From the NCBI GenBank assembly GCA_023399455.1, contig JAEWPN010000106.1, forward strand, positions 1 to 27,969: a DNA stretch of 27,969 nt. The letters run 5' to 3'. Below are positions 16,170-25,234 of the stretch, in pieces. Positions within the stretch are counted from its first letter, which is position 1. Every line of letters starts with the position of its first letter. The stretch comes from Bacillota bacterium. Lineage in GTDB: Bacteria; Bacillota; Clostridia; Lachnospirales; Lachnospiraceae. Below the pieces are notes generated by a model. That model had not been told where the DNA came from, ran no database searches, and worked only from the letters and a program-made list of their open reading frames with translations. The position numbers and the translations under genes were made by a program.

Positions 16170-16388
16170 TTACGCTTTCATCTGCTTCTCTTTGTACCCT
16201 CTATGTACAATCAACGCTCCTGCACTTAAGAAACCGACTCCGAGGAGTACGAACAGTATTATGAAAGCGATAACGAGACCGAATTCCCCGCCGGTACTAG
16301 CTGCGCGGTTTCCGAACAGCTGATAGGACAGATATAACAGATAGATTCCCGCCAGCTCATATATGACGGCTCTTCCTCTTGTCTTCAT
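16170..16388 (-). CDS. Small two-span membrane protein linked to mgl
   Basis: This 72-residue protein has two predicted spans (about 7-25 and 37-63), a basic N-terminus (MKTRGR) and a short basic tail (HRGYKEKQMKA). The start at 16388 is preceded by AAAGGAG at about eight bases. It is the last gene of the mgl operon, 30 bases after mglC and before a terminator, so it is almost certainly co-transcribed with the importer. I do not recognise the family. A role in stabilising or modulating the MglC channel would fit the position but nothing in the sequence proves it. Confidence 0.7.
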   Translation of the reverse strand: MKTRGRAVIYELAGIYLLYLSYQLFGNRAASTGGEFGLVIAFIILFVLLGVGFLSAGALIVHRGYKEKQMKA

Positions 16389-16418
16389 CCTTCTTTCTCC
16401 TTTATCTTCTTAATTATA

Positions 16419-17489
16419 TTACTTTCTTACCAGGTATTTCCTCATATCGATTGCGCACGCTACGAGAATAATCAGACCTTTGATGATATACTGCAGGTTC
16501 TGGTTGATGGATAAGAAATTCAACGCTACGAAGATGATTCGAAGCAGAAACACGCCCAATACAACACCGCTGATTTTGCCGGTTCCACCTACGAAGGATA
16601 CACCTCCGATAACACAGGCCGCAATCGCATCGCATTCGTAGTTCAGACCGGTATTGGCTTGATTGGAGCCGATTCGCGCCGACTCTATGAAACCGGTAAT
16701 CCCGTACATACAACCCGCAAGCGTATGAACACCGATGGTCGTCTTCATCACATCAACGCCGGATACGTTCGCCGCTTCAGGGTTGGAGCCGACTGCAAAC
16801 ATGTTCTTACCAAAGGTCGTCTTGTTCCAGATAAACCACATAATCGCCACTACAATACAGGCATACCATACGTAATTCGGAATCGGAACTCCCATTACAG
16901 AGAGCTTGCTTCCCGTAACGAAGCTCTTAAAGGAATTGTCCAGACCGGAAAGCGGCTGTCCGTTGTTACCATTAACCATAATATACATCAGCAAAACACC
17001 GTATACAATTAACTGTGTTGCTAACGTTACGATGAACGGATGCAGAGAGAATCTTGCGACGAAAAATCCGTTAACCCAGCCTACAATACCACCTACTATG
17101 ATGACAATGACAATGACGAGCGGAATAGGCAGCACAGGCAGATTCGGGAACATCTTTGTGGCGTAAGTGACTGACTGCAGCAAGGACGCGGAGATACATG
17201 CCGTCAGGCCGACAACGCGCCCCGCCGAAAGGTCCGTACCCGTCAATACGATACATCCGGCGATTCCGCATGCAATCGGAATGTTTGCCGCCGAAAGGGA
17301 AATGATGTTAATGATAGAATTGATTGCCAGGAACCTATGATTCTGAGAAAACGTATAAATGACCGCGATAATGAGCAATATGTACATCGCGTTATTAATC
17401 AGCGCTTCCCTCCAAAATGTCCCCTTTTCTTTACTACTCAGTACTTTATAAGCAGCATAGCGGTCTTTTGCATTATTAATAGCTCTCAT
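16419..17489 (-). CDS. mglC: Galactose/methylgalactoside-type ABC permease
   Basis: This 356-residue inner membrane protein of the RbsC/MglC/XylH permease family has about eight to ten spans. Family markers include TGTDLSAGRVVGLTACISAS, LHPFIVTLATQLIVYG, GSNPEAANVSGV (the ATPase-contacting loop) and a glycine-rich CVIGGVSFVGGTG. It forms the homodimeric channel through which sugar bound by MglB passes, driven by MglA. Its AAAGGAGG ribosome binding site overlaps the mglA stop, 15 bases away, so expression is coupled. Length is normal. The permease family is certain; galactose/glucose specificity rests on the MglB calcium loop. Confidence 0.92.
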   Translation of the reverse strand: MRAINNAKDRYAAYKVLSSKEKGTFWREALINNAMYILLIIAVIYTFSQNHRFLAINSIINIISLSAANIPIACGIAGCIVLTGTDLSAGRVVGLTACISASLLQSVTYATKMFPNLPVLPIPLVIVIVIIVGGIVGWVNGFFVARFSLHPFIVTLATQLIVYGVLLMYIMVNGNNGQPLSGLDNSFKSFVTGSKLSVMGVPIPNYVWYACIVVAIMWFIWNKTTFGKNMFAVGSNPEAANVSGVDVMKTTIGVHTLAGCMYGITGFIESARIGSNQANTGLNYECDAIAACVIGGVSFVGGTGKISGVVLGVFLLRIIFVALNFLSINQNLQYIIKGLIILVACAIDMRKYLVRK

Positions 17490-17504
17490 TTCGTACTGCC
17501 TCCT

Positions 17505-19004
17505 TTACACGTATTTTGCAGCAAGAGTCATGATTTCTTCCTGCGTTGTTGTTTTTGCATCCACCTCGCCAGCGAGCCGTCCTCCTGACATAACCAGTAT
17601 CCTGTCACAGACACCCAAAAGCTCCGGCATCTCCGACGAAACCATGATAACCACCTTATCTTTATTTGCAAGGTCCAGTATCAACTGATAAATTTCGTAT
17701 TTTGCTCCTACATCGATGCCGCGCGTAGGTTCATCCAAAAGCAGCACCTCAGGTTCGGTCAAAAGCCATCTTCCAAGTATAACCTTCTGCTGGTTTCCTC
17801 CCGACAGTGCCCTGATCTTCGTTGCCTGTGAGGGCGTCTTCGTTCTCATGGCGTCGATGGACCATTGGGTATCCTTACTCATGGATTTCTCACTCAGATA
17901 TAAATGATGTTTTTTATGCTTTTTCAGGCTGGAGATAACCGTATTTTCCCGTATGTCAAGTATTCCGAATATACCGGTCGCACGACGTTCCTCCGTCAGC
18001 ATCGCGAAACCATTTTTAATGGATTCCTTTGCGTTCCTGTTGAACACCTGCTTCCCATCCAGCGTAATGGAGCCTCCGCTTCTCGTAGCAATCCCAAATA
18101 TATTTTCCAGACATTCCGTCCGGCCGCTGCCGTCCAATCCGGCGATTCCCACTACTTCACCTTTTCTCACATCGAAGGATACATCCTCAAGTACCGAATA
18201 CTGAGCCGATAGGTTCCGCACCTCGAGAGCAACCTCACCCGGCTCGTTCGTCTTGGGGGGAAATTGATTGTTCAGCTCACGCCCTACCATCAGTCTGATG
18301 ATTTCCTCCGTCGTAAGCTCTTTGGCGTGTTTGGTCGCCACATAAGTACCATCCCGCATGATGGTGACTTCATCGGAAATACGCAAGATTTCCGCCATCT
18401 TATGCGAAATATATATGATGCCGCAGCCTTTATCCCGCAGCATATTTATGATTTTAAACAGATGCTCCACCTCTTCATCTGTCAGGGAAGAGGTCGGTTC
18501 ATCAAATACAATTATTTTCGAGTTAAAAGAAACCGCCTTCGCGATTTCCACCATCTGACGTTGGGATACCGGCATCGTACTCATGATGCGCTTGGGGTCC
18601 ACATCTATCTCCAGCTCATCGAATACTTTTTTCGTATCGTGATATATCTTCTTCTCATTGACCATGACGCCTGCGACCTTCGGATAACGACCAAGCCAGA
18701 TATTGTCCATAACGTTTCTCTTCAGCGCCTGATTCAGTTCCTGATGCACCATTGCCACACCGTTTTCCAGCGCTTCCTTTGAGTTCTTAAAATTGATTTC
18801 CCTGCCCTCCAGAAAAATCTGTCCGCTGTTTTTTGCATAAATACCGAACAGACACTTCATCAGGGTCGACTTTCCCGCACCGTTTTCTCCCATCAACGCG
18901 TGTACCGTACCCCTTTTCACTGTTAAAGAAACGTGGTCCAGAGCTTTAACACCGGGGAATTCCTTGCAGATGTCCTTCATTTCCAGCAGCACTTCCTGCT
19001 CCAT
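17505..19004 (-). CDS. mglA: Sugar ABC transporter ATPase with two nucleotide-binding domains
   Basis: This 499-residue tandem ATPase is of the RbsA/MglA type. The first domain has Walker [10 protein letters not shown] (39-47), the signature-equivalent [13 protein letters not shown] (145-157) and Walker B ending in DEP (168-170). The second has a degenerate P-loop GLDGSGRTE (289-297) and a full signature LSGGNQQKV (400-408), as usual for this family. It energises the MglC channel. The start is ATG at 19004 with AAAGGAGG seven bases upstream; an in-frame TTG at 19025 lies upstream of that site and is not used. A hairpin in the gap after mglB probably lowers its expression relative to MglB. Confidence 0.94.
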   Translation of the reverse strand: MEQEVLLEMKDICKEFPGVKALDHVSLTVKRGTVHALMGENGAGKSTLMKCLFGIYAKNSGQIFLEGREINFKNSKEALENGVAMVHQELNQALKRNVMDNIWLGRYPKVAGVMVNEKKIYHDTKKVFDELEIDVDPKRIMSTMPVSQRQMVEIAKAVSFNSKIIVFDEPTSSLTDEEVEHLFKIINMLRDKGCGIIYISHKMAEILRISDEVTIMRDGTYVATKHAKELTTEEIIRLMVGRELNNQFPPKTNEPGEVALEVRNLSAQYSVLEDVSFDVRKGEVVGIAGLDGSGRTECLENIFGIATRSGGSITLDGKQVFNRNAKESIKNGFAMLTEERRATGIFGILDIRENTVISSLKKHKKHHLYLSEKSMSKDTQWSIDAMRTKTPSQATKIRALSGGNQQKVILGRWLLTEPEVLLLDEPTRGIDVGAKYEIYQLILDLANKDKVVIMVSSEMPELLGVCDRILVMSGGRLAGEVDAKTTTQEEIMTLAAKYV

Positions 19005-19061
19005 AATCTGCCTCCTTTGCGTCAAAACGCTTCACTTCATATGCGATTTTATGGTGGATAG

Positions 19062-19102
19062 AAAAAGGGGCCGCCGCCACCAGCCCGACAGCCGCCCCTT
19101 TT
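19062..19102 (-). terminator. mglB-mglA intergenic hairpin, likely leaky terminator
   Basis: On the minus strand AAAAGGGGC (19102-19094) and GCCCCTTTT (19071-19063) bracket a GC-rich loop region, followed by a further T and CTATCC. It sits in a 126-base gap inside an otherwise tight operon. Partial termination here would give the usual excess of binding protein over ATPase and permease. Confidence 0.65.
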
Positions 19103-19130
19103 CCTCCATATATCTAAACTTATTTTTTTA

Positions 19131-20333
19131 TCATTCTCCTGTGTAGGTAGCATAAGGAATGTAAATCTTGTTTGCTACTTTTTCAGAGATATTGTAAGAA
19201 TCTGTTCCATCCATCAAAGCTTTTCCCGAAGCCGCATTCTGAGCGAGGAAAGCGATGCCGTTTGCCATACCTTCCGCGTCTTGCTTAATCGTTCCCGTCA
19301 TCTTGCCGTCTGCGATCAGCTGCTTTGCCGCATCAGTCGCATCAACACCGAATACCGGAATCATCGTGCTGCTGCCGTCGCCGAGATTGTATCCCTTGTC
19401 GTTCAATGCGGAGATAGCGCCTTCTGCCATACCATCGTTGTTACAGATTACAAGCTCAATCATGTTACCGTTTGCTTCATTGTACTGGGAAAGGTTCGTG
19501 GTCATATAGTTGTTGGATGCCGTCGCACTCCAGTTACCGTCCTGGTCAACCTGATAGCAGTCCGCATTTGCCGAATCGAAGTAAACGAGCGCCGGCTTGC
19601 CTGCCGCTTCGAGAACCGCATTTGCATCCTCTACGCCGTACTGTGTACGATAAATCGCTTCTACGTTGCCGAGCTGTCCCATGAACATCGCATATGATAT
19701 TTCTCCGTCGCCATTCAAGTCGATAACGTCATAGTTCTCGAGTACGTACTCGCCAATCATCTGACCTTGCATATGACCCGCTTCCGGTGCGTCTGTTCCT
19801 ACGAATGCACATTTGTCATAGCTTCCAAGAACAGTACCTTCATCCTCATCACCTTCTACCGCACGATTGAAGAAGATTACCGGAACACCAGCCGCAGATG
19901 CTTTGTCAACGATTGCCTGAGAAGCATCTACCGAACCGGAGGTAACGATATTTACAATCAGGAGCGTAGCGCCCGTGCTGATAGCCGTATCGATTTGTTC
20001 GTTCTGTGTCGTCTGGTTACTGTTGGAGTCATAATCCTGATAGGTTACTCCGAGTCCGTCCAATGCCGAATCCAATGCCGTTCTGACCGATGCGATGTAC
20101 GTATCGGAATATGTATAATAGAATACCGCGATATTTGCCGCCGATAAATCTGCTTGGTCCGCCGCCGCGTCTACGACATCCTCCGCTGCGTCCTCTGCTG
20201 TGTCCTCTGCCTTTGCTTCCTCCGTCACCGGTGTTGTCTCCGCTGTCGTCTCCGCTGCCGTACTTCCACAACCAGCCAATAAAGCTGCTGTCATGGACAT
20301 GCATAAAAGTACTGCCAATAACTTCTTTTTCAT
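19131..20333 (-). CDS. mglB: Galactose/glucose-type sugar-binding lipoprotein
   Basis: This 400-residue extracellular binding protein has a lipoprotein signal ending in LLAGC (Cys22). A T/E/A-rich linker to about residue 63 is followed by the two-lobe periplasmic-binding fold. The loop DLNGDGEIS (205-213) matches the EF-hand-like calcium site of E. coli galactose/glucose-binding protein, which supports an MglB-type specificity over ribose or xylose. The start at 20333 follows AAAGGAGG. It is the first gene after a strong terminator and has its own untranslated leader, so it is probably transcribed from a separate regulated promoter. The upstream AraC-type regulator is the likely activator. 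Family firm, exact sugar probable. Confidence 0.92.
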   Translation of the reverse strand: MKKKLLAVLLCMSMTAALLAGCGSTAAETTAETTPVTEEAKAEDTAEDAAEDVVDAAADQADLSAANIAVFYYTYSDTYIASVRTALDSALDGLGVTYQDYDSNSNQTTQNEQIDTAISTGATLLIVNIVTSGSVDASQAIVDKASAAGVPVIFFNRAVEGDEDEGTVLGSYDKCAFVGTDAPEAGHMQGQMIGEYVLENYDVIDLNGDGEISYAMFMGQLGNVEAIYRTQYGVEDANAVLEAAGKPALVYFDSANADCYQVDQDGNWSATASNNYMTTNLSQYNEANGNMIELVICNNDGMAEGAISALNDKGYNLGDGSSTMIPVFGVDATDAAKQLIADGKMTGTIKQDAEGMANGIAFLAQNAASGKALMDGTDSYNISEKVANKIYIPYATYTGE

Positions 20334-20411
20334 GTAAGAGCCTCCTTTTTGTTTGCTTTGTTTATCCTATAATCGGATTGAATACACACAAAAGAATAAC
20401 AAAAGGAAAAT

Positions 20412-20482
20412 AAAAAACCTATGCAAAATCCTATCACGAAGGTATAAAATTTTACGCTTTCGTACATGGATTATACATAGGT
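20412..20482 (-). terminator. Strong intrinsic terminator after the sensor operon
   Basis: On the minus strand ACCTATGTATAATCC (20482-20468) pairs with GGATTTTGCATAGGT (20431-20417) with one mismatch and one G-U pair, followed by a run of Ts. The enclosed loop has further pairing (ACGAA/TTCGT). It begins 28 bases after the stop of the sugar-sensor gene and separates it from mglB. Confidence 0.82.
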
Positions 20483-20510
20483 CTTTCATATTTTATTATC
20501 ATCTATTTAC

Positions 20511-21518
20511 TCAGTCAAAGGAAAACAATATTTTCTGATAATCCGGGTCGTACATATTCTCCTTCGTCACAATCGTCGTAGCTGTGTCAATGACCTTTTC
20601 CCGAATAAAAATGTCGTTGATGACATTGTACGCATTTTCTATACCAAGATACCCCATTGCGTATGGATTCTGGACAATCAGCGCATCCACTTCTCCCGTT
20701 TCCAGCAGTCCGACCGAAACGACGTTACTGTCGAAGGCAATAACCTTTGTGCTGTCCCCAAGCCCCATTTCCTCAATTGTATAGCCCACTCCCAGGCTCG
20801 TCCATTCATTAAAGGTCGCAATCACATCGATTTGCGGATGCTGTTCCAACATGATGCGCGTGCCTTCCATGGCATCCTCCACATTGGAAAGCACGTTTAT
20901 GGAATCGATAACAGTAACACGGCTCTCTCCCATGATCGCATCACGAAAGCCCTGTTCCCTCTGCTGCCCGTTGGCGGAATTCTCATCGAAATTAACGATA
21001 CCGACATATAATGCCTTATCGTCGGATTCCAGTGCCGCCTCTCCCGCCATCCGGCCCGCTGCATAATTGTCCGTGCTGATGACACAGCTCACCCCGCTGC
21101 TATTCACTTCGCTGTCTATGATGACTACCTTAACGCCCTGTGCGATCGCCCAGTCGATCGCCGCCGCATTGGCATTGAAGTCCACAGCAGAAAATACAAT
21201 AACTTCTGCACCATCCGCCACAGCCTTTTCCACCATTGCATTCTGTGTTTCATAATCCTCTTCGCTTTCGGGTCCGTCGCATGTGATTTCCAGATTGTAT
21301 TCGGTGCTGGCGGCCTTTGCTCCTGCAAATACCGATTTCCAGAATGCCGACGTCGTGGATTTTGCAATGACTGCAACATAATGCTTCTGCCCGTCGCTGT
21401 CCCGGTTCCCCGTCCCAAATGTGGGATTCTTGAAGAGAGCGATTATGAGAATGCCGATTGTAATAAGGATTCCTGTGCAGAACACGATGAATAATTTCAT
21501 TTTTCTACTTCGACTCAT
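20511..21518 (-). CDS. Membrane-anchored sugar-binding protein, putative sensor subunit
   Basis: The protein has 335 residues from the ATG at 21518, which has GGAGGG six bases upstream. It overlaps the kinase gene by 14 bases. One N-terminal span (about 8-29) without a lipobox Cys suggests it stays anchored in the membrane. The rest is a Peripla_BP_4-type two-lobe domain (HYVAVIAKSTTSAFWKSVFAG, then DGAEVIVFSAVDFNA and later VIAFDSNVVSVGLLETGEVDA). It is not encoded with permease genes but with a sensor kinase and AraC-type regulator, like XylFII of the XylFII-LytS-YesN system, where a binding protein delivers the sugar signal to the kinase. So it is probably a sensor rather than a transport subunit. 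Sugar unknown; galactose or glucose would fit the adjacent mgl genes. Confidence 0.88.
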   Translation of the reverse strand: MSRSRKMKLFIVFCTGILITIGILIIALFKNPTFGTGNRDSDGQKHYVAVIAKSTTSAFWKSVFAGAKAASTEYNLEITCDGPESEEDYETQNAMVEKAVADGAEVIVFSAVDFNANAAAIDWAIAQGVKVVIIDSEVNSSGVSCVISTDNYAAGRMAGEAALESDDKALYVGIVNFDENSANGQQREQGFRDAIMGESRVTVIDSINVLSNVEDAMEGTRIMLEQHPQIDVIATFNEWTSLGVGYTIEEMGLGDSTKVIAFDSNVVSVGLLETGEVDALIVQNPYAMGYLGIENAYNVINDIFIREKVIDTATTIVTKENMYDPDYQKILFSFD

Positions 21519-23241
21519 ATTCACCCTCCAATATTTTCGGTATCCATATTTCGACCCGCGTTCCTGCGTCCAGCACACTCGTAATTCTTAGGCCATATTT
21601 TTTGCCAAAATATATATGGATTCTGTCATTCACGTTCTTGATCCCGATACCCGTTCTATCTCCGGCCTCTCTGTTTAGTATCTCTGCGCACTCCTCTTCG
21701 GTCATACCTACTCCGTTATCCTCAACACACAGAAGAATAGCATCTCCTTTATCATGAATGCCAATTTGAATGTGTCCTTCCTCCGCTGGGTCGAGTCCGT
21801 GGTAAATAGCGTTCTCTATAATCGGCTGCAGCGTAATTTTGTTGCAGTAATACTGCAGGCATTCTTCGTCCACATCGAAATCATAGGTGAATTGATCCTC
21901 ATAACGGAACTTCTGTATATTCAAATAACTCTGCGAGTGCTGCAGCTCTTTTTCCAGTGTAATGAGTTCATGCCCTCTGCTTATGCTGATACGGAACAAT
22001 CTGGCGAGAGCTGTTACCATCTCCACCGCTTCTTTGTTACGCTCCTCCTCGCACATCCATGCGATGGAATCCAGCGTATTATAGAGGAAATGGGGATTGA
22101 TCTGCGCCTGAAGGGCGCTCAGCTCCGTCTTCCGGAGGGAAAGTTCTTCTTCTCTCACCTGTTCCATCAGATTTTGAATCTGAATGACCATATGAGCGAA
22201 AGAATCGGATAAGGCGACAATTTCCACCGTGCCATTTACCGGCTGGAAATCAAAATTCTCCGTATTCGTTTCGAATTCTCCCATCGCTTCGGACAGCCGT
22301 TTTGCAGGCATTGTAATGAGCCGTGAAAATAAGATTCCACAAATAGCTGCGGTGAAAAGCACGAGTACTACCAGCGCCAATACTATCCGGATCATATTCT
22401 GTACCCTCGTTGACACCATTTCATCCACAAAGCTGATTCCTACGATTCTCCAATCGGAATTCTCAAGCGTATGTATCGTATAAATCATGTTGGATTTGAT
22501 ATAGGAGCCATCCTCATCCTTCATGAGCTCCTTCGTGTCCTCGTTCTTCAGTCCGGAATAAATCAACTGCTGCTGGGGATGATAAATAATATTCCCAGCC
22601 TCGTCCATAATAAAGCAATAACCGTGCTGCCCGATTCCGACCTCATCCACATAGTTGGCAATACTGGAAAAACGGATGTCCATGGCGATACGTATATCCT
22701 TACCCTGACCATCCTGCAAAATCTGTGAAATCGTAACCACCCACGGATAGTTGTTCACAAACAGCGACTCCACATGCGGACTGGAAATATTCAGTTTACC
22801 GTCCTCGCCCTCGAAACTGACAAAAGACAGGTTTTTCATAATTTTATCCTTTAGCTTATATCCTTCTGTCCAGCATCTTTCCATATCGCCGTTTTCGTTA
22901 TAAATCGTGATGGCGACAATATCGGAACGGATCTCCAATAAGTTCCGAAAGTATTCATTTCTCGGCATCTCATCCTTCGTAATATTGTCCTCAATCATAT
23001 TCATAACTTCCTGAATGTCTTCTGTGTAATTCGTAATCGTATTCTGTACCTGTACAATCGCCTGCTCGCTGCTTATAATGGCATTCTGCTCCATAGACCG
23101 CTGAAACAGCTCAACAAATATGAGGAGGGCGAGAAATGTCGCGAAGAAAACGATGGCGACTACCAAAGCAGTCATAATTGCAGATAGCGAAACACGGTTT
23201 AAGATATTCTCTTTTTCAGGCTTCTGCCATTCTTTCTTCAT
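21505..23241 (-). CDS. YesM-type sensor histidine kinase
   Basis: This 578-residue membrane kinase of the LytS/YesM class has a first span at about 17-43 and a large extracellular Cache-like sensor (about 45-285, with AITIYNENGDMERCW and GYCFIMDEAGNIIYHP typical of dCache folds). A second span lies at about 290-310 and is followed by a HAMP-like linker. The His box is LQAQINPHFLYNTLDSIAWM, and the ATPase domain shows IENAIYHG, DNGVGM and GIGIKNVNDRI. The start chosen is ATG at 23241, with GGAGGG close upstream; an in-frame ATG at 23259 has no site. It overlaps the regulator gene by 26 bases and the sugar-binding gene by 14, so all three are coupled. Its partner is the downstream-acting AraC-type regulator. 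Confidence 0.93.
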   Translation of the reverse strand: MKKEWQKPEKENILNRVSLSAIMTALVVAIVFFATFLALLIFVELFQRSMEQNAIISSEQAIVQVQNTITNYTEDIQEVMNMIEDNITKDEMPRNEYFRNLLEIRSDIVAITIYNENGDMERCWTEGYKLKDKIMKNLSFVSFEGEDGKLNISSPHVESLFVNNYPWVVTISQILQDGQGKDIRIAMDIRFSSIANYVDEVGIGQHGYCFIMDEAGNIIYHPQQQLIYSGLKNEDTKELMKDEDGSYIKSNMIYTIHTLENSDWRIVGISFVDEMVSTRVQNMIRIVLALVVLVLFTAAICGILFSRLITMPAKRLSEAMGEFETNTENFDFQPVNGTVEIVALSDSFAHMVIQIQNLMEQVREEELSLRKTELSALQAQINPHFLYNTLDSIAWMCEEERNKEAVEMVTALARLFRISISRGHELITLEKELQHSQSYLNIQKFRYEDQFTYDFDVDEECLQYYCNKITLQPIIENAIYHGLDPAEEGHIQIGIHDKGDAILLCVEDNGVGMTEEECAEILNREAGDRTGIGIKNVNDRIHIYFGKKYGLRITSVLDAGTRVEIWIPKILEGEYESK

Positions 23242-24820
23242 ATTCCCTCCGGCAGGCATTGGGTGAGATTCCGACTACTCTTTTAAAGCAGTAGCTGAAA
23301 TAATGCTGGTCATTGTACCCGCATTTCTCTGATATTTCCCTCACCTTCATCGATGTACACAGAATCATCTCCTTCGCGATAGTAATCCGCTTCTTCGTCA
23401 GGATATCTGTGAATGTGCTTCCCGTCGATTTTTTAATCAACGCGCTTAGGTAGTTTGGACTGACCGCAATTTCAGTGCTGATAGACACAAGCGAAATATC
23501 CGGGTCCATATATCTCGTTTCTATGAGCTTCAATGCTTTATCACATATAAGGGCACTGCTCTTCTTCCTCTGCTCTGCGATAATTTTCTGCGCCGTCAGA
23601 CAAAAACCGATATATTTTTTCTTGAGTTTCGAAAAATCTTCATAAGCAATCCGGCTCGAAAGCGGGTTCTGTTTCTGCAGTTCCTGAAGCATATCGTGAT
23701 CGGCAACCGCATAAACAATCTGAAATACCGCTAATATCATCTGCACCATAACAAAGTTCATCGTTGTAATAGAAACATGTGCCTCCATCATCTTATCGAA
23801 AGTATTGTTCAGATAATTTTCCAATTCAAGGCATGTCCCGCCACGAATCAGACTCTCCACATCGTTGCTGAAGCTCTTCATCCCCTCCACATCGTATTCA
23901 TCCGCCCGCTCGATATCCGATATAAATTGAATACCGTTTCCGTTTCGTTTAGAATACCCCACCGTATTCACTGCCTCGATATAAGATTCGTGAACGTTTT
24001 CCAGTTTTTCCACAGCCCGGCTGATACCGATAACACAAACCTTTTTCATGATCCGATGTACGCTTTGGGCGATTTCCTCTGTCAGAATATGAAGGTACTT
24101 GTCGAAGCCGGCCCCAGTCGCCACGAGCAGCGAGACGACCTTTCCCTCTATATAAAAGCTCATATGCTTCACATACTTTTTTAAAATGGTGTCCACCGCG
24201 TTTACGTTCGCAGGCTCCGTAATATTCTCTCCATCCTCATCAAAAATCTCGACGACTGTAACAGCATACCTCAGCTCGCTGTTCTTTGCATTCAAAATTC
24301 CAAAACGCACCGCATTCTCCAAAATACCCTCCTGCTGTTTTTCGCTCAAACTTCCCCGAAAGCCGTCCAGCATCAGAGGCAACAGAAATTCCGCAGCCTT
24401 AAGTTGCTCCTGCGTCTGATTATGAGTAGTAAATTCCTTATATTTCTCATCTATTTTATTTTTTATGTTTATGAGCTCTTCGTTTATCTCGGCGGCCGAG
24501 ACCGGCTTCAATATATAGCTGATGATATTGTACTGAATGGCCTGCTGTGCATAGCTGAAATCGTCGTAACCGCTCAAAAACGCAATTTGAGTCGCGGGCT
24601 TGACCTCGCGCACCTGTCTTGCCAGTTCAATTCCGGACAAGAACGGCATCTTGATATCCGTCAAGAGTAAATCCGGTTCCAGCTTCTCCACGAGCTCCAA
24701 TGCTTCCGCCCCATTTTCGGCCTCCCCCACCAGTTGAAATCCTATTTCAGCCCAGTTGACATTCCGTATCAGGGCTTTTCGCAATTCTTTTTCATCGTCC
24801 GCGACAACTACTGTATACAT
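23216..24820 (-). CDS. YesN-type response regulator with AraC DNA-binding domain
   Basis: This 534-residue regulator has a receiver domain at 1-120 with ADDE at 7-10, phosphoacceptor Asp55 (LLTDIKMPF) and Lys in SYILKPVSA. A long middle section of about 300 residues of unassigned fold is followed by a C-terminal AraC/XylS pair of helix-turn-helix units (ISTEIAVSPNYLSALIKKS and ISEKCGYNDQHYFSYCFKR). The ATG at 24820 has AGGAGGT seven bases upstream; an ATG at 24847 in frame lies almost on the predicted transcript start and is not used. It is the first gene of the sensor operon and the obvious candidate activator of mglBAC. Confidence 0.94.
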   Translation of the reverse strand: MYTVVVADDEKELRKALIRNVNWAEIGFQLVGEAENGAEALELVEKLEPDLLLTDIKMPFLSGIELARQVREVKPATQIAFLSGYDDFSYAQQAIQYNIISYILKPVSAAEINEELINIKNKIDEKYKEFTTHNQTQEQLKAAEFLLPLMLDGFRGSLSEKQQEGILENAVRFGILNAKNSELRYAVTVVEIFDEDGENITEPANVNAVDTILKKYVKHMSFYIEGKVVSLLVATGAGFDKYLHILTEEIAQSVHRIMKKVCVIGISRAVEKLENVHESYIEAVNTVGYSKRNGNGIQFISDIERADEYDVEGMKSFSNDVESLIRGGTCLELENYLNNTFDKMMEAHVSITTMNFVMVQMILAVFQIVYAVADHDMLQELQKQNPLSSRIAYEDFSKLKKKYIGFCLTAQKIIAEQRKKSSALICDKALKLIETRYMDPDISLVSISTEIAVSPNYLSALIKKSTGSTFTDILTKKRITIAKEMILCTSMKVREISEKCGYNDQHYFSYCFKRVVGISPNACRREYEERMAEA

Positions 24821-24859
24821 GCATATACCTCCTGTATCTTCTCCCATACCAACTCCTCA

Positions 24860-24888
24860 ATTCTATTTCCTTTCTTTTCCCATGTCAA
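24860..24888 (-). promoter_or_regulatory. Predicted promoter of the sensor operon
   Basis: On the minus strand a perfect TTGACA (24888-24883) is followed by 17 bases and TAGAAT (24865-24860). The AGGAGGT site and ATG of the regulator gene lie about 35-40 bases downstream. The quality suggests constitutive basal expression of the sensor genes. Confidence 0.75.
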
Positions 24889-25213
24889 TGGAAAGGGGGC
24901 CTCCTCAAGGCAGACTCATGCTAAATTCTCTTCCATACTTATTGTACTCACAGCGACTTTAAGAGATATAAACACACCTTAGTTGTTAATCCATATCTGT
25001 GTTATCACTAATGAGAAATATGCTATTTACTTAAAAGAATAACCTGATTGTACGTATGTACTAGCAGGAGGAAAATCGAACGGCATCCTGACGTTCGCAA
25101 AAAGAATTTTATACGATCAGCGATTTAGGCAAGACTGTGAAAGTAAAAAACAAGCGGTTTCTATGAATATATTTTAAAATACGAATCATAGTATTGCTAC
25201 TGAAAAGTGTCTG
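24889..25213. other. Intergenic stretch without a convincing gene
   Basis: About 325 AT-rich bases lie between the sensor operon promoter and the small protease-like gene. All six frames are broken into pieces of fewer than about 35 codons. An isolated AGGAGG near 25066 has no start codon at a useful distance. A short plus-strand frame ending near 25166 could be a relic of a decayed gene, but no family is recognisable. Confidence 0.5.
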
Positions 25214-25234
25214 AGGATTTTTCAGGAAAATCCT
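25214..25234. terminator. Hairpin over the stop codon of the M50-like gene, weak terminator candidate
   Basis: AGGATTTT (25214-25221) and AAAATCCT (25227-25234) form an 8-base-pair stem. On the minus strand it includes the stop codon and has no U-tract; on the plus strand TTTT follows at once. It may stop or stabilise transcripts. Confidence 0.3.

Noticed and set aside
20448..20466. A catabolite-repression (cre) site upstream of mglB
   Set aside because: CGAAAGCGTAAAAT differs from the cre consensus at three positions and lies in the terminator loop, before any plausible mglB promoter.
25060..25170. A possible decayed gene or CRISPR-associated remnant in the spacer
   Set aside because: A good AGGAGG has no start codon, all frames are short, and no repeats with regular spacing or recognisable family motifs are present.
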